A stretch of DNA of 5,893 bases from contig JAQGPD010000454.1 in assembly GCA_028293305.1 (NCBI GenBank), forward strand, positions 1-5,893, given 5' to 3'. Each line of letters opens with the position of its first letter. Positions within the stretch are counted from its first letter, which is position 1. This stretch comes from Verrucomicrobiales bacterium (GTDB taxonomy: Bacteria; Verrucomicrobiota; Verrucomicrobiia; Verrucomicrobiales; V1-33). The translations under genes were made by a program, and so were the position numbers. The notes below the pieces were generated by a model. The model ran no database searches, had not been told where the DNA came from, and saw only the letters and a list, made by a program, of their open reading frames with translations. This document shows, one piece after another, positions 1-5,893 of this stretch.

Positions 1-132
1 AGTGGGGAAAAAAAGGCTGCCAGCCTGCTGCAGAATCTCCCGGATCTCCTCGATATCCACAAGGGCAGGGGTGAGCCTCTGTGCTCCCACAGAACCTTCA
101 ATCCTGATCTCGATGTCACCCAGTGGATTCAC
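1..132 (-). CDS. Start of an unidentified gene (partial)
   Basis: From a GTG at 132-130 the frame is open to the window edge and gives 44 residues: MNPLGDIEIRIEGSVGAQRL, then TPALVDIEEIREILQQAG, then SLFFPT. The pattern is a beta strand (DIEIRIEG), a loop (LTPALVD) and a helix (IEEIREILQQAGSLFF), which is clearly protein-like. It reminds me of small uncharacterised bacterial proteins opening with 'IRIEG...LTP...DI.EI...L..AE.LLFP', but I cannot name the family with any certainty. The start is uncertain. GTG 132 has only a weak GGCCGGAA upstream. The same frame is open back to the TGA at 168-166, so either this gene begins after that stop or it is the interrupted continuation of the frame above. 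Base composition (about 54% GC) is lower than in the BatA gene. Confidence 0.45.
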   Translation of the reverse strand, partial: MNPLGDIEIRIEGSVGAQRLTPALVDIEEIREILQQAGSLFFPT

Positions 133-165
133 TTCCGGCCAATATGCCCGAGTCGGGAGGTATCT

Positions 166-282
166 TCAACCAACAATCTTGTTTCTCCACCGTCTCGGTA
201 ACTCCATCCAGTGCACGTCGGTGAAGCCCTGCTTCCAATATGTTTCCTGGAGCTGGGCCCAATCATTGGGGCGGTTAGGAAA
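166..282 (-). pseudogene. Protein-like reading-frame remnant ending in TGA
   Basis: Starting just before the BatA stop, a frame shifted by one from BatA gives FPNRPNDWAQLQETYWKQGF and then TDVHWMELPRRWRNKIVG before a TGA at 168-166. The amino-acid mix (W, Y, Q, D, H in balanced use) looks like real protein and not like the Arg/Pro-rich shadows elsewhere in this window. The frame has no plausible start codon of its own: upstream it runs back through the BatA tail to a TAA at 375-373, and the only ATG is internal. After the TGA the same frame stays open to the window edge. It may be the broken 3' end of a gene joined to the BatA gene by recombination, or the front of the following gene interrupted by a nonsense change or sequencing error. 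I do not recognise the family. Confidence 0.35.
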
Positions 283-2113
283 TCCGTCCAGGGACCGGGG
301 CCGGTGGTGCAGGGCCGGTGGGGCCGGCGGTGCCGGTGCCGGTGCGGGATTTTTTGGAGGGGAGCCACCAGCTTAGGCCGAGGAGGGCGAGGAGGGCGAG
401 GAGCCAGGCGCGCCAGGCGGGGTCCTCGTTGCTGTGTTGGCGGGTGATGACGGTCGAGACTCCGGTTAGGTCGTGTTTGGTGAGGCAGGCGGAGAAGTCG
501 GCTTCGCGGACGTCGGCGAAGGCGGTGGCGGTGCGGAGGAGGCGGCGGTCTCCCTGCCAGATTTCCAGGAAGCCGGGTTCGGCGCGGGTGCGGAGGAGGG
601 CGGCTTCGCGGACGGGGCGCAGGGTGATGGGCGCGTCTTCGGGCCGGATGGAGAGTTGCGGCTCGGCGGGCGCAGGGAAGGGGGCGATGTCCAAAAGCTG
701 GCCGCATTCTGTCAGGGTCCATTCCTCGGCGGGCAGTTGGCGGCGGTAATCCTCCAGCCAGCGGTGGATGGTCAGCACCAATGCGGGCAGGCGGCGGGCG
801 TTGCTTTTGGCGATATCGAAATTAAAACACAGCTGGGTGGCGGTGCCGGAGGTGCGGAGGAAAAGGACGGCGCGGTCGCCGATCCAGATGAGCGGTCTGT
901 CCTCCTGCCGCAGGGGGATCCGGAGCGAATCCTGACAAATAAGGGCGTTCCATCCCAGCCCTTCGGTCAGCGGATGGGTTTCCACGAGCAGGGTGCCGGG
1001 CAGGACTTTGGCGGCGGGCTTGGGGTCCCTGACAAAGATGATGGCGGGGCCGTCCGGGATGGCGGGATTCAGCGGATTGTAGGCAATGACGGGGATGTCC
1101 GCCGCGGTGGGGACGGGGCGGACGCCGGGGAGGCTGTTGAAGAGCGCGGCGTAGGCATCGGGTCCGGAAGCGGGATCGGGGTTAGGATCCGTGGGCAGGG
1201 AAACGGTGACTTCCTTCAGCCTGGGGCGCAGGACGGGGGCGGTGTCGTCCATGACGAAGGCGTCGGGGGAAATGGTTAGACTGAGAAAGTCGATGCCGGT
1301 GGGGAAGGGGCCTTTTTGTTGAATGACCGCCAGCGGAGGGATTGTCAGGGTCGCGGTGGTGACGACTTGTTTTCCATTGAGCACCTGGAATTCGCGGGTC
1401 TGGATTTCCTGGGTGTAGTTTCTCAAGGTGGCGCGCCACAGGGTGCCGCTGGCGGGGTCCTCCTCGACATTGATTCCCGCGAAACCCACGTTGCCGACCG
1501 GGCGGCCCACGGCGTAAAGCCTGACATTGGGAGGGAGGGCCGGGGGTTCCGTGTCCGTGACAAAAAGCACGAGGCCTTCCGTGCCGACGAGGCTGCGCGC
1601 CAGGCGAAGGGAGGGCGCGGGGTCGTGGGTGCCGCCCGAGGGGTGCCAATCCCCGAGCATGCGCAGGAGGGCGGCGCCTTCCGGGCCGTGATAGAGCGGG
1701 CCTGTTTCCAGGCGCGTGTCCAGCAGGTGCAGTTCCGTCCGGGCGGTGGCGGTGGTTAGTTTTTCGAGATCGCGGGGGAGGGATTCCAGCAGTGTTTTTT
1801 TGGAAACGCTCATGGAGGCCGAGCCGTCCAGGACCACCGCGATGCGTTGCAGGCTGGTTTTTTCCAACCACCGCGGATCTGTCAGGAGCCATGTCAGCAA
1901 AAGCACGCTCAGGAGCTGCAACCAAAGCGGGAGCGAGGAGCGGAGGCGTTCCACGCGGCGGCCGCCCTGGCTCTCGCGGGAAAGTTTTTCCAACAAAAAC
2001 AAGGTGCTGGCGGGGATGATCACCGAGCGCCTTTGCAGGAGGTGGATGGCCAGGATGGCGGGCAGGCCCAGCAGGCCGAGCAGTCCCCAGGGGTTGCCTA
2101 GGATCAGTTCCAT
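275..2113 (-). CDS. BatA/vWA membrane protein
   Basis: This 612-residue protein is built like the long BatA-domain proteins of Verrucomicrobia and Planctomycetes. The N-terminal BatA domain has a first membrane helix at about 8-26, the conserved IPASTLFLLEKL (33-44) and a second helix at about 62-78. A von Willebrand A domain begins at IAVVLDGSASM (91-101), with D96, S98 and S100 of the MIDAS site intact, and continues to LFVTDTEPP (183-191). A beta-rich middle part follows. Next is a region (about 317-455) with AIIFVRDP, THPLTEGLGW (379-388) and FNFDIAKSNARRLPALVLTI (430-449), as in the degenerate glutamine-amidotransferase-like part of this family. A C-terminal helix (about 568-584) precedes a Gly/Thr/Pro-rich tail. 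The vWA part is probably exposed outside the cytoplasmic membrane and may bind a partner through metal. The start at 2113 gives the standard BatA N-terminus and overlaps the DUF58 gene by 10 bases; a GGGGCGG lies a little upstream. The longer frame to 2227 is DUF58 shadow. Confidence 0.9.
   Translation of the reverse strand: MELILGNPWGLLGLLGLPAILAIHLLQRRSVIIPASTLFLLEKLSRESQGGRRVERLRSSLPLWLQLLSVLLLTWLLTDPRWLEKTSLQRIAVVLDGSASMSVSKKTLLESLPRDLEKLTTATARTELHLLDTRLETGPLYHGPEGAALLRMLGDWHPSGGTHDPAPSLRLARSLVGTEGLVLFVTDTEPPALPPNVRLYAVGRPVGNVGFAGINVEEDPASGTLWRATLRNYTQEIQTREFQVLNGKQVVTTATLTIPPLAVIQQKGPFPTGIDFLSLTISPDAFVMDDTAPVLRPRLKEVTVSLPTDPNPDPASGPDAYAALFNSLPGVRPVPTAADIPVIAYNPLNPAIPDGPAIIFVRDPKPAAKVLPGTLLVETHPLTEGLGWNALICQDSLRIPLRQEDRPLIWIGDRAVLFLRTSGTATQLCFNFDIAKSNARRLPALVLTIHRWLEDYRRQLPAEEWTLTECGQLLDIAPFPAPAEPQLSIRPEDAPITLRPVREAALLRTRAEPGFLEIWQGDRRLLRTATAFADVREADFSACLTKHDLTGVSTVITRQHSNEDPAWRAWLLALLALLGLSWWLPSKKSRTGTGTAGPTGPAPPAPVPGRIS
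380..403. repeat. Short tandem repeat, 9-base unit (GAGGAGGGC)
   Basis: GAGGAGGGC occurs about 2.7 times in tandem inside the BatA-type gene. On the coding strand it encodes the LLALLALL core of the C-terminal membrane helix. A GGTGCC-type hexamer repeat sits nearby (about 325-346) and encodes the Gly-Thr tail. Both are coding low-complexity tracts and need no further explanation. Confidence 0.6.
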
Positions 2114-3003
2114 GGTTCCACCGCCCCTGACGGGAGCGCCTCCAGTTGCAGTGCCTGCGGGAACGCCAGGGCGGCGGGCACGCGGGCCATGGCGATGCCG
2201 TGACGGCGGGTGGATTCCTTCCACCAATCGAAGTGCCGCGCATAGGCGGCGGCGTAGCGGCGGAGCAGGCCGGACTCCACGCGGCGGGGATGGCGGACGC
2301 CGGTTTCCACGTCTTCAAAGTCGATATTTCCGTCCCAGCCGGGATCGGATTCCGCTTCGGCGAACGGGGCGAGGATGATGCCGCGGCCTTGCTGTCCTGA
2401 CAGAAATGCGGCGGTGGGGTCCGGATTGCCGGGGAAGAGCAAATCGCTGACCAGAATGCGCAGCGACCTGGCGCGCCAGGGGACGCGGTCGAGCGACGGG
2501 CCGGATTGTCCGGAGGGCGAGGGATCGGGCGGCGGGATGAGCGCGGGCCAGAGTCCGGCGGTGGCGGCCTCGGGCGCGATGGAGATAACATTTCCTCCCT
2601 GGCAAATCCACACGCGCGGCGTGGTGCCGGCGCGGAGCGAGGCCTCGACGGTGAAGGCCATGAGTTCGGCGGCGCGGATAGCTTTCGCGGGGTCGAACCA
2701 CATGGAGGGGGAGACGTCCCAGACGGCATCGATGACGGGCCTGACTTCCTCACGGAAAAGTTTCATGGAGTAGGCGCCGGTGCGCGCGTAGGCCTGCCAA
2801 TTGATGTGGCGTGGATCGTCGCCGGGGGCGTAGGCGCGGTGGTCCTGGAAATCGAGGGAGCTGCCGGTGCCCATGCCGCTGTGGCTGCCGCTGAGGCCGC
2901 GCCAGTTTTGGCGGCGGAGGGGAAGGCGGAACAGGGAGGCCCAGCCGCGCGCCCGGGCATGGGCATCGCGGACGAGCGTGGCGTCCGGAGCGTGGGGAAT
3001 CAT
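2104..3003 (-). CDS. DUF58 protein with vWA-like MIDAS motif
   Basis: This 299-residue soluble protein has the DUF58 signature. It shows LRRQNWRGLSGSHSGMGTGSS (29-49), then DFQDHRAYAPGDDPRHINWQ (51-70) and AYARTGAYSMKLFREE (71-86). A von Willebrand A-like core begins at VIDAVWDVSPSM (90-101), where D96, S98 and S100 form an intact D-x-S-x-S metal site. The second strand-loop LRILVSDLLFPG (181-192) fits the rest of a vWA fold. No signal peptide or membrane segment is seen, so it is probably cytoplasmic. In known systems DUF58 proteins act with MoxR AAA+ ATPases and BatA-type vWA proteins; the exact role is not settled. The reading frame stays open far upstream (to 3837), but that part is a shadow of the permease gene. 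The ATG at 3003 is chosen because it gives the family N-terminus and an ATGA overlap with the permease stop. The gene overlaps the next one by 10 bases. Confidence 0.92.
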   Translation of the reverse strand: MIPHAPDATLVRDAHARARGWASLFRLPLRRQNWRGLSGSHSGMGTGSSLDFQDHRAYAPGDDPRHINWQAYARTGAYSMKLFREEVRPVIDAVWDVSPSMWFDPAKAIRAAELMAFTVEASLRAGTTPRVWICQGGNVISIAPEAATAGLWPALIPPPDPSPSGQSGPSLDRVPWRARSLRILVSDLLFPGNPDPTAAFLSGQQGRGIILAPFAEAESDPGWDGNIDFEDVETGVRHPRRVESGLLRRYAAAYARHFDWWKESTRRHGIAMARVPAALAFPQALQLEALPSGAVEPWN

Positions 3004-4355
3004 GTGGGGGAATCCATGCGGCCGGGGCGCTGCCGGATCAAGGAGAATCCTGACAGGAGCAGGCATCCCGCGGCGGCGGCGGCGGTGCACCATGGCAGCA
3101 GCGGGGCGGGGGCATCCGGGGTGAAAGGCAGTCTGGGACCGGGCACCAGCAGGGCGGCGGCGGCCAGCCCGGGAAGTGTCAGGAGATTGGCCGCCAGAGC
3201 CAGCAGGGATTGCAGGGCCAGGAAAAGAACGGCCGTGCCCGCGAGCAGCCATGAGCGGCTTTGAAGGGAGGCCGGGAGGCAGGCCATGAGGAGGCGCCCC
3301 CAGAAAATCCAGCCCGCCAGCCGCAGGATCGTGGAGGTCCAGCCGGGTTGGAGAAAATGCGTCAGGATCACCGCCGCCAGCCAGCCGCACACCGCCCACA
3401 GGATGCCGGACGGCCAACCGGAGCGGAACAGCCAGGAGGTTTTCCAGGAGGAATTTCCGGAGGGTGGGTCCTCGTTTTTTTTCCCGACCACGGCGGTCAG
3501 GGAGACCAGGGCAAGCAGTGCGATGGCGGCGCCCAGGAGCAGTGGATGGTTTGGAATAACAAGAGACAACGGAAGCAGCGCCAGCACCGCGAGCCGGGAG
3601 CGGGCCGGGTGCGGGCCTTTTCCGCCGCTGAGATGCTGGGCCGTTCCCTCCAGGAAAATAACAATGGCCGCCACGGCCACGGCCAGCTCCGCCAGCAGTG
3701 CCCCCGGGCTTTCCAGGCTTCCCGGCGTGTTGGATTTTCCCAACAACCGGGCGACCATGGGCCAGGCGTGGAAGTTCATGGCCAGCCAGCCGATCCCCAG
3801 CGCAGGGGCGGCGCGGGCGAGCCATGGGGTATTCCACGACAGCGCCGTGAACGCCGCCGCCAATACATTCCCTGCCAGGATCAGGCGGAGAAGGGTGAGG
3901 GCACTATCCGATAGGGAAATTCCGCCGCCGGTGTAAAGAATGAAGGCGTAGGGCAGGAAGCTGAGGCCGGTCAGCGAGATTCTCGCGGACAGGGCCAGCC
4001 ATTTTCCGGTGACGATGCGGGAGGCCCCCATATTTGTCAGGAGCAGGGTGTCGAGCGTGTTGGCGCGGCGTTCCGAAGTCAGGGCGGAGAGTGCCTGCAA
4101 AGGAAGCAGCAGGACGAGCACGGCGGCGAAAATCCACCAGCAAAGTTGTTGCGTGCCATGGGCGGATTCGGTGGGGGAAAAAGTGGCCAGCGGCAGGATG
4201 AGGACGATCATCATGAGATGAAACCCAATGATGGTCTGCGCGAAAAGCCGGGTGCGCAGGCCTTGCCGCAGCTCCTTCACGAGCATGGGCGGGAGGCGGT
4301 CGGGGAAGTCCCCGGCGTCCGGAATCGGTGGGGAGGCGGGGGCGTCCGGGCTCAT
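3000..4355 (-). CDS. ABC-2-type permease-like multi-pass membrane protein
   Basis: This is a 451-residue, strongly hydrophobic protein. After a Pro/Asp-rich N-terminus (1-23) comes MLVKELRQGLRTRLFAQ (24-40), the amphipathic entry helix typical of ABC-2 transporter permeases (KEL/KELRQ-x-R). Membrane segments follow at about 41-59 and 72-90. Then comes the diagnostic SERRANTLDTLLLTNMGASR (94-113) continuing to IVTGKW (114-119), which resembles the ERR-x-TLD-LLLT-P...GKW coupling loop of ABC-2 permeases. Some eight further hydrophobic segments run to the C-terminus. The homologous role is the membrane half of an exporter working with a separate ATPase; no ATP-binding gene is present in this window, so the cargo is unknown. 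The stop overlaps the DUF58 start as ATGA (3003-3000), which implies translational coupling. Initiation at Met24 (4286) is an alternative, because family members often begin close to the KELRQ helix and no good ribosome site marks 4355. An alanine run near the C-terminus comes from a CGG tract at about 3070-3085. Confidence 0.8.
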   Translation of the reverse strand: MSPDAPASPPIPDAGDFPDRLPPMLVKELRQGLRTRLFAQTIIGFHLMMIVLILPLATFSPTESAHGTQQLCWWIFAAVLVLLLPLQALSALTSERRANTLDTLLLTNMGASRIVTGKWLALSARISLTGLSFLPYAFILYTGGGISLSDSALTLLRLILAGNVLAAAFTALSWNTPWLARAAPALGIGWLAMNFHAWPMVARLLGKSNTPGSLESPGALLAELAVAVAAIVIFLEGTAQHLSGGKGPHPARSRLAVLALLPLSLVIPNHPLLLGAAIALLALVSLTAVVGKKNEDPPSGNSSWKTSWLFRSGWPSGILWAVCGWLAAVILTHFLQPGWTSTILRLAGWIFWGRLLMACLPASLQSRSWLLAGTAVLFLALQSLLALAANLLTLPGLAAAALLVPGPRLPFTPDAPAPLLPWCTAAAAAGCLLLSGFSLIRQRPGRMDSPT

Positions 4356-4428
4356 GCGGGAAACAGTGTGGCGGAAGGCCCGGTGTTGTAAATCACTTCC
4401 TCGGAACGCCCGGAGAATGAGTGTGGGC
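4356..4428 (-). other. Short intergenic gap between acyltransferase and permease genes
   Basis: These 73 bases separate the acyltransferase stop from the permease start. The only symmetry I see is a small TTCC-GA-GGAA palindrome (about 4400-4409), too short for a terminator. A TTTACA is present, but no fitting -10 box follows at 16-18 bases. No clear Shine-Dalgarno sequence precedes the permease ATG. Read-through from the acyltransferase gene is possible. Confidence 0.4.
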
Positions 4429-5604
4429 TCAGACCTTCAAAAAGATTTTCCGGCTGTAAAGAAACCATGCCAGGGCGATGCCGAGCAGGACGCTGCCGGC
4501 GGCGATGATCACATTGTTCCAGGCGCCGAAGGCATTGGCCAGCGGGCCGCCGAAGATGCTTTTGGCGACTTTGCTGTAGTTGAAGAAATGATGGGATAGA
4601 AACAAGGTGATAGGGTTCATGCCGATCCACAAAAACGGCGCCAGGCCGCGGCGGACTTTCCAGCCGTCCACGATGGCCAGGAAAAAGGCGAGCAGCATGA
4701 GGCTGTAACCTCCCGCGACCAAAACGTAGGAGGAGGTCCACAGTTTTTTGATCACTGGAAAATACGGATGCCATGCCCAACCCACGCCGGCGAGCACCGC
4801 GCCCGCGACCGCGAGCACGGCGGCTTTTTGGAAAACGGGCGCGGGCCGGTGCTTGAGCCATCCACCGGTCAGGACGCCGAGGATGGCGGTCGCGATGGCG
4901 GGCAGCGTGCTGAGCAGACCTTCGGGATCGTGAGGGCCGTCCCATTTGAATCCGGGAAGATAGTGGGCGTCGAACCAATTGGTCAGGTTCCGGCCTTCCG
5001 CGAAATCACCGGCGCCGATGCCGGGCACGGGCACCAGGGCCAGGAGGGCCCAATAGCCTAGCAAAAGTGTGAAAAGGAGATTGATGCGCCCGCGCTCTTT
5101 CAGGAATAGGAGGGCCAGTCCCCCGGCGAGGCCGCAGATGGCTAGGCGCTGCAGAACGCCCATCCAGCGGACCATATCGAGTCCTTTGGAAAATCCCCCA
5201 TAACATAACAAGCCGAGGATGTAGAGCAGCAGGGCGCGCTTCACCAGCTTCACCAGGGTGCCTTTGCGGCCGAGGGTGGCAAGGCTTTTGTCGGTGGAGT
5301 AGACCAAGGAGACGCCGGAGATGAAAACGAAGAGTGGAAAAATGAGGTCGAGGAACCGGAAGCCGGCCCACTCGGCGTGCTCCAGTTGGGTGGCGATGAA
5401 GTGGGCGGCGGGGGAATCGCTGGCCTTGGCGATGGCTTCGCCGACGGCTTCCATGCCGAGGATCCAAAACATGTCAAAGCCGCGGAGGATGTCCAGGCTG
5501 ACCAGCCGGTTGGAGGGTGGGGTGGTGACGGGGTCGACCGGTGAGGCAATGGCGGGGGCGGGGGCGGCTGGTGGTTCGTTTTCGGCCATGGGGGTATGGT
5601 GCAT
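4429..5604 (-). CDS. DUF5009/NagX-like membrane acyltransferase (HGSNAT-related)
   Basis: This 391-residue multi-pass inner-membrane protein resembles the COG4299/DUF5009 family, which is related to heparan-alpha-glucosaminide N-acetyltransferase. That family moves acetyl groups across the membrane onto amino sugars; the substrate here is unknown. Family marks are RLVSLDILRGFDMFWILG (33-50), LEHAEWAGF (74-82), DLIFPLFVFISGVS (86-99), STLPAIATAILGVLTGGWL (232-250), KKLWTSSYVLVAGGYS (286-301) and IGMNPITLFLSHHF (327-340). His76 in LEHAEW aligns by motif with the acetyl-accepting histidine of HGSNAT (human H269), so the protein looks catalytically intact. About ten hydrophobic segments are visible, and the length is normal for the bacterial family. 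The Pro/Ala-rich N-terminus (7-30) is probably cytoplasmic and disordered. Two starts are possible: ATG at 5604, with a GGAAG just before it, or ATG at 5589, which has no ribosome site. I keep 5604, with low certainty. It is 73 bases upstream of the permease gene and may share its transcript. Confidence 0.9.
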   Translation of the reverse strand: MHHTPMAENEPPAAPAPAIASPVDPVTTPPSNRLVSLDILRGFDMFWILGMEAVGEAIAKASDSPAAHFIATQLEHAEWAGFRFLDLIFPLFVFISGVSLVYSTDKSLATLGRKGTLVKLVKRALLLYILGLLCYGGFSKGLDMVRWMGVLQRLAICGLAGGLALLFLKERGRINLLFTLLLGYWALLALVPVPGIGAGDFAEGRNLTNWFDAHYLPGFKWDGPHDPEGLLSTLPAIATAILGVLTGGWLKHRPAPVFQKAAVLAVAGAVLAGVGWAWHPYFPVIKKLWTSSYVLVAGGYSLMLLAFFLAIVDGWKVRRGLAPFLWIGMNPITLFLSHHFFNYSKVAKSIFGGPLANAFGAWNNVIIAAGSVLLGIALAWFLYSRKIFLKV

Positions 5605-5671
5605 GCTTCCGGGGCGGAGTCACGGACCAATATTGATGGAAAACGGTGACGGGTGGGGGAAAGGGACGGCA

Positions 5672-5775
5672 GGGACAAAAGGACGAAAGGGACAAAAAGG
5701 ACGAAAGGGACAAAAGGGACGTCTGTAGCGTCCTTTACGTCCCTTTGGTCCTTTTAGTCCTTAGTCCTTTGTCCT
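5672..5775. repeat. Long imperfect inverted repeat of GGAC-AAAG units
   Basis: The left arm (5672-5721) is about five and a half copies of a roughly 9-base unit, GGAC(A/G)AAA(G/A). The right arm (5729-5775) holds the complementary CGTCCTTT/GTCCTTTT units, and the 7-base loop is TCTGTAG (5722-5728). Pairing by hand gives about 39 Watson-Crick pairs, a few G-T pairs, four or five mismatches, one small internal loop and one bulge. The repeat contains the stop codon of the upstream gene and ends about 67 bases before the acyltransferase start. In the minus-strand transcript the distal arm is U-rich (CCUUUUUGUCCC), so it could attenuate or terminate transcription or protect the 3' end. It lacks the compact GC stem plus U-run of a classical intrinsic terminator. 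It may equally be a dispersed palindromic repeat of the host genome. The structure is seen directly; the function is inferred. Confidence 0.85.
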
Positions 5776-5893
5776 TTCCAGCACAGCCGTCCGCTTCCGC
5801 GGGAGCCACCCGGGAAATGATAGGCTCCACGTTCCCGAAATACCGGAGCGCCACCTCGTTCACTGTTTCCAGGGGCAGGGTGCGCACGCGTTC
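5735..5893 (-). CDS. 3' end of an unidentified upstream gene (partial)
   Basis: The frame is open from the window edge (5893) to a TAA at 5737-5735 and gives 52 residues. The first 35 or so look like real protein: ERVRTLPLETVNEVALRYFG, followed by NVEPIISRVAPAEA. The pattern of a short turn, then a helix with VN-x-VA-x-RYF, loosely resembles the C-terminal helix of M16 (pitrilysin-type) zinc peptidases. That is a weak resemblance on a short fragment, and I do not assign a function. From about residue 40 on, the protein is encoded by the inverted repeat at 5672-5775 and becomes a basic, low-complexity tail (KDKGLRTKRTKGT), so the natural C-terminus was probably changed by the repeat. The stop lies 130 bases upstream of the acyltransferase start on the same strand. 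The start and most of the gene are outside the window. Confidence 0.6.
   Translation of the reverse strand, partial: ERVRTLPLETVNEVALRYFGNVEPIISRVAPAEADGCAGKDKGLRTKRTKGT

Noticed and set aside
166..168. TGA recoded as tryptophan or selenocysteine
   Set aside because: The acyltransferase, permease and DUF58 genes all end in TGA at sensible positions, and no SECIS-like hairpin is evident just after this TGA, so a plain stop or mutation is simpler.
2..376. 124-codon plus-strand open frame at the left edge
   Set aside because: It is antisense to the more protein-like minus frames, ends in Gly/Ala low complexity copied from the BatA tail, and has no ribosome site or recognisable motif.
129..722. 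197-codon minus-strand open frame across the BatA 3' end
   Set aside because: Most of it is Arg/Pro/His-rich shadow of the BatA gene. Its last part past 275 does not look more protein-like than the alternative frame reported as a remnant.
473..1279. 268-codon plus-strand open frame opposite the BatA-type gene
   Set aside because: It is Gly/Arg/Ala-rich and mirrors the third-position GC bias of the real gene on the minus strand. The minus frame carries recognisable BatA/vWA motifs, so this is a shadow.
1182..2753. 523-codon minus-strand open frame overlapping the DUF58 and BatA genes
   Set aside because: The product is Arg/Pro/His-rich with no domain logic. It spans two well-supported genes in another frame and exists only because stops are rare at this GC content.
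5605..5670. Possible promoter for the acyltransferase gene around the AATATT at about 5630-5635
   Set aside because: The AT-rich hexamer could be a -10 box, but no reasonable -35 lies 16-18 bases upstream, so I do not call it.
5672..5775. CRISPR array or intrinsic terminator reading of the GGAC-AAAG repeat
   Set aside because: The units are about 9 bases with no spacers, which excludes CRISPR. The stem is long and imperfect with no clean terminal U-run, so a classical terminator is not supported, though an effect on transcription is possible.

Overview
The window is about 5.9 kb of GC-rich bacterial DNA. It is roughly 65-70% GC by hand count in the gene-dense part and about 54% in the first 275 bases. 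Every gene I can support lies on the minus strand, so the window is read from high to low coordinates. The high GC, the DUF58/BatA-type proteins, the NagX-like acyltransferase and the GGAC(N)AAAG hairpin repeat together suggest a member of the Verrucomicrobia/Planctomycetes group, most likely a verrucomicrobium. This placement is inference from gene content, since no rRNA or other taxonomic marker is present.

Layout, in order of transcription. (1) 5893-5735: the last 52 codons of an upstream gene whose stop lies inside a repeat. (2) 5775-5672: a long imperfect inverted repeat built of about 9-base GGAC-AAAG units. (3) 5604-4429: a multi-pass membrane acyltransferase of the DUF5009/NagX/HGSNAT-like family. 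(4) 4355-2113 and on to 275: a tightly packed three-gene block. It holds an ABC-2-type permease-like membrane protein (4355-3000), a DUF58 protein with a von Willebrand A-like MIDAS motif (3003-2104) and a BatA/vWA membrane-anchored protein (2113-275). The permease and DUF58 genes share an ATGA overlap, and the DUF58 and BatA genes overlap by 10 bases. (5) 282-1: a lower-GC stretch after the BatA stop. It holds a protein-like reading frame broken by an in-frame TGA, followed by the start of an unidentified gene that runs off the window.

The permease, DUF58 and BatA genes belong together. In many bacteria DUF58 and BatA/BatB vWA proteins sit with a MoxR-type AAA+ ATPase in a chaperone-like or cell-envelope system. 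Here neither MoxR nor an ABC ATPase is visible inside the window, so the ATPase partners must lie outside it or be encoded elsewhere. The acyltransferase is separated by 73 bases and may be co-transcribed, but nothing in the sequence ties it functionally to the other three.

I found no convincing new system. The items most worth a second look are the repeat that captures the 3' end of the upstream gene, and the composition break with an interrupted frame at the left end.
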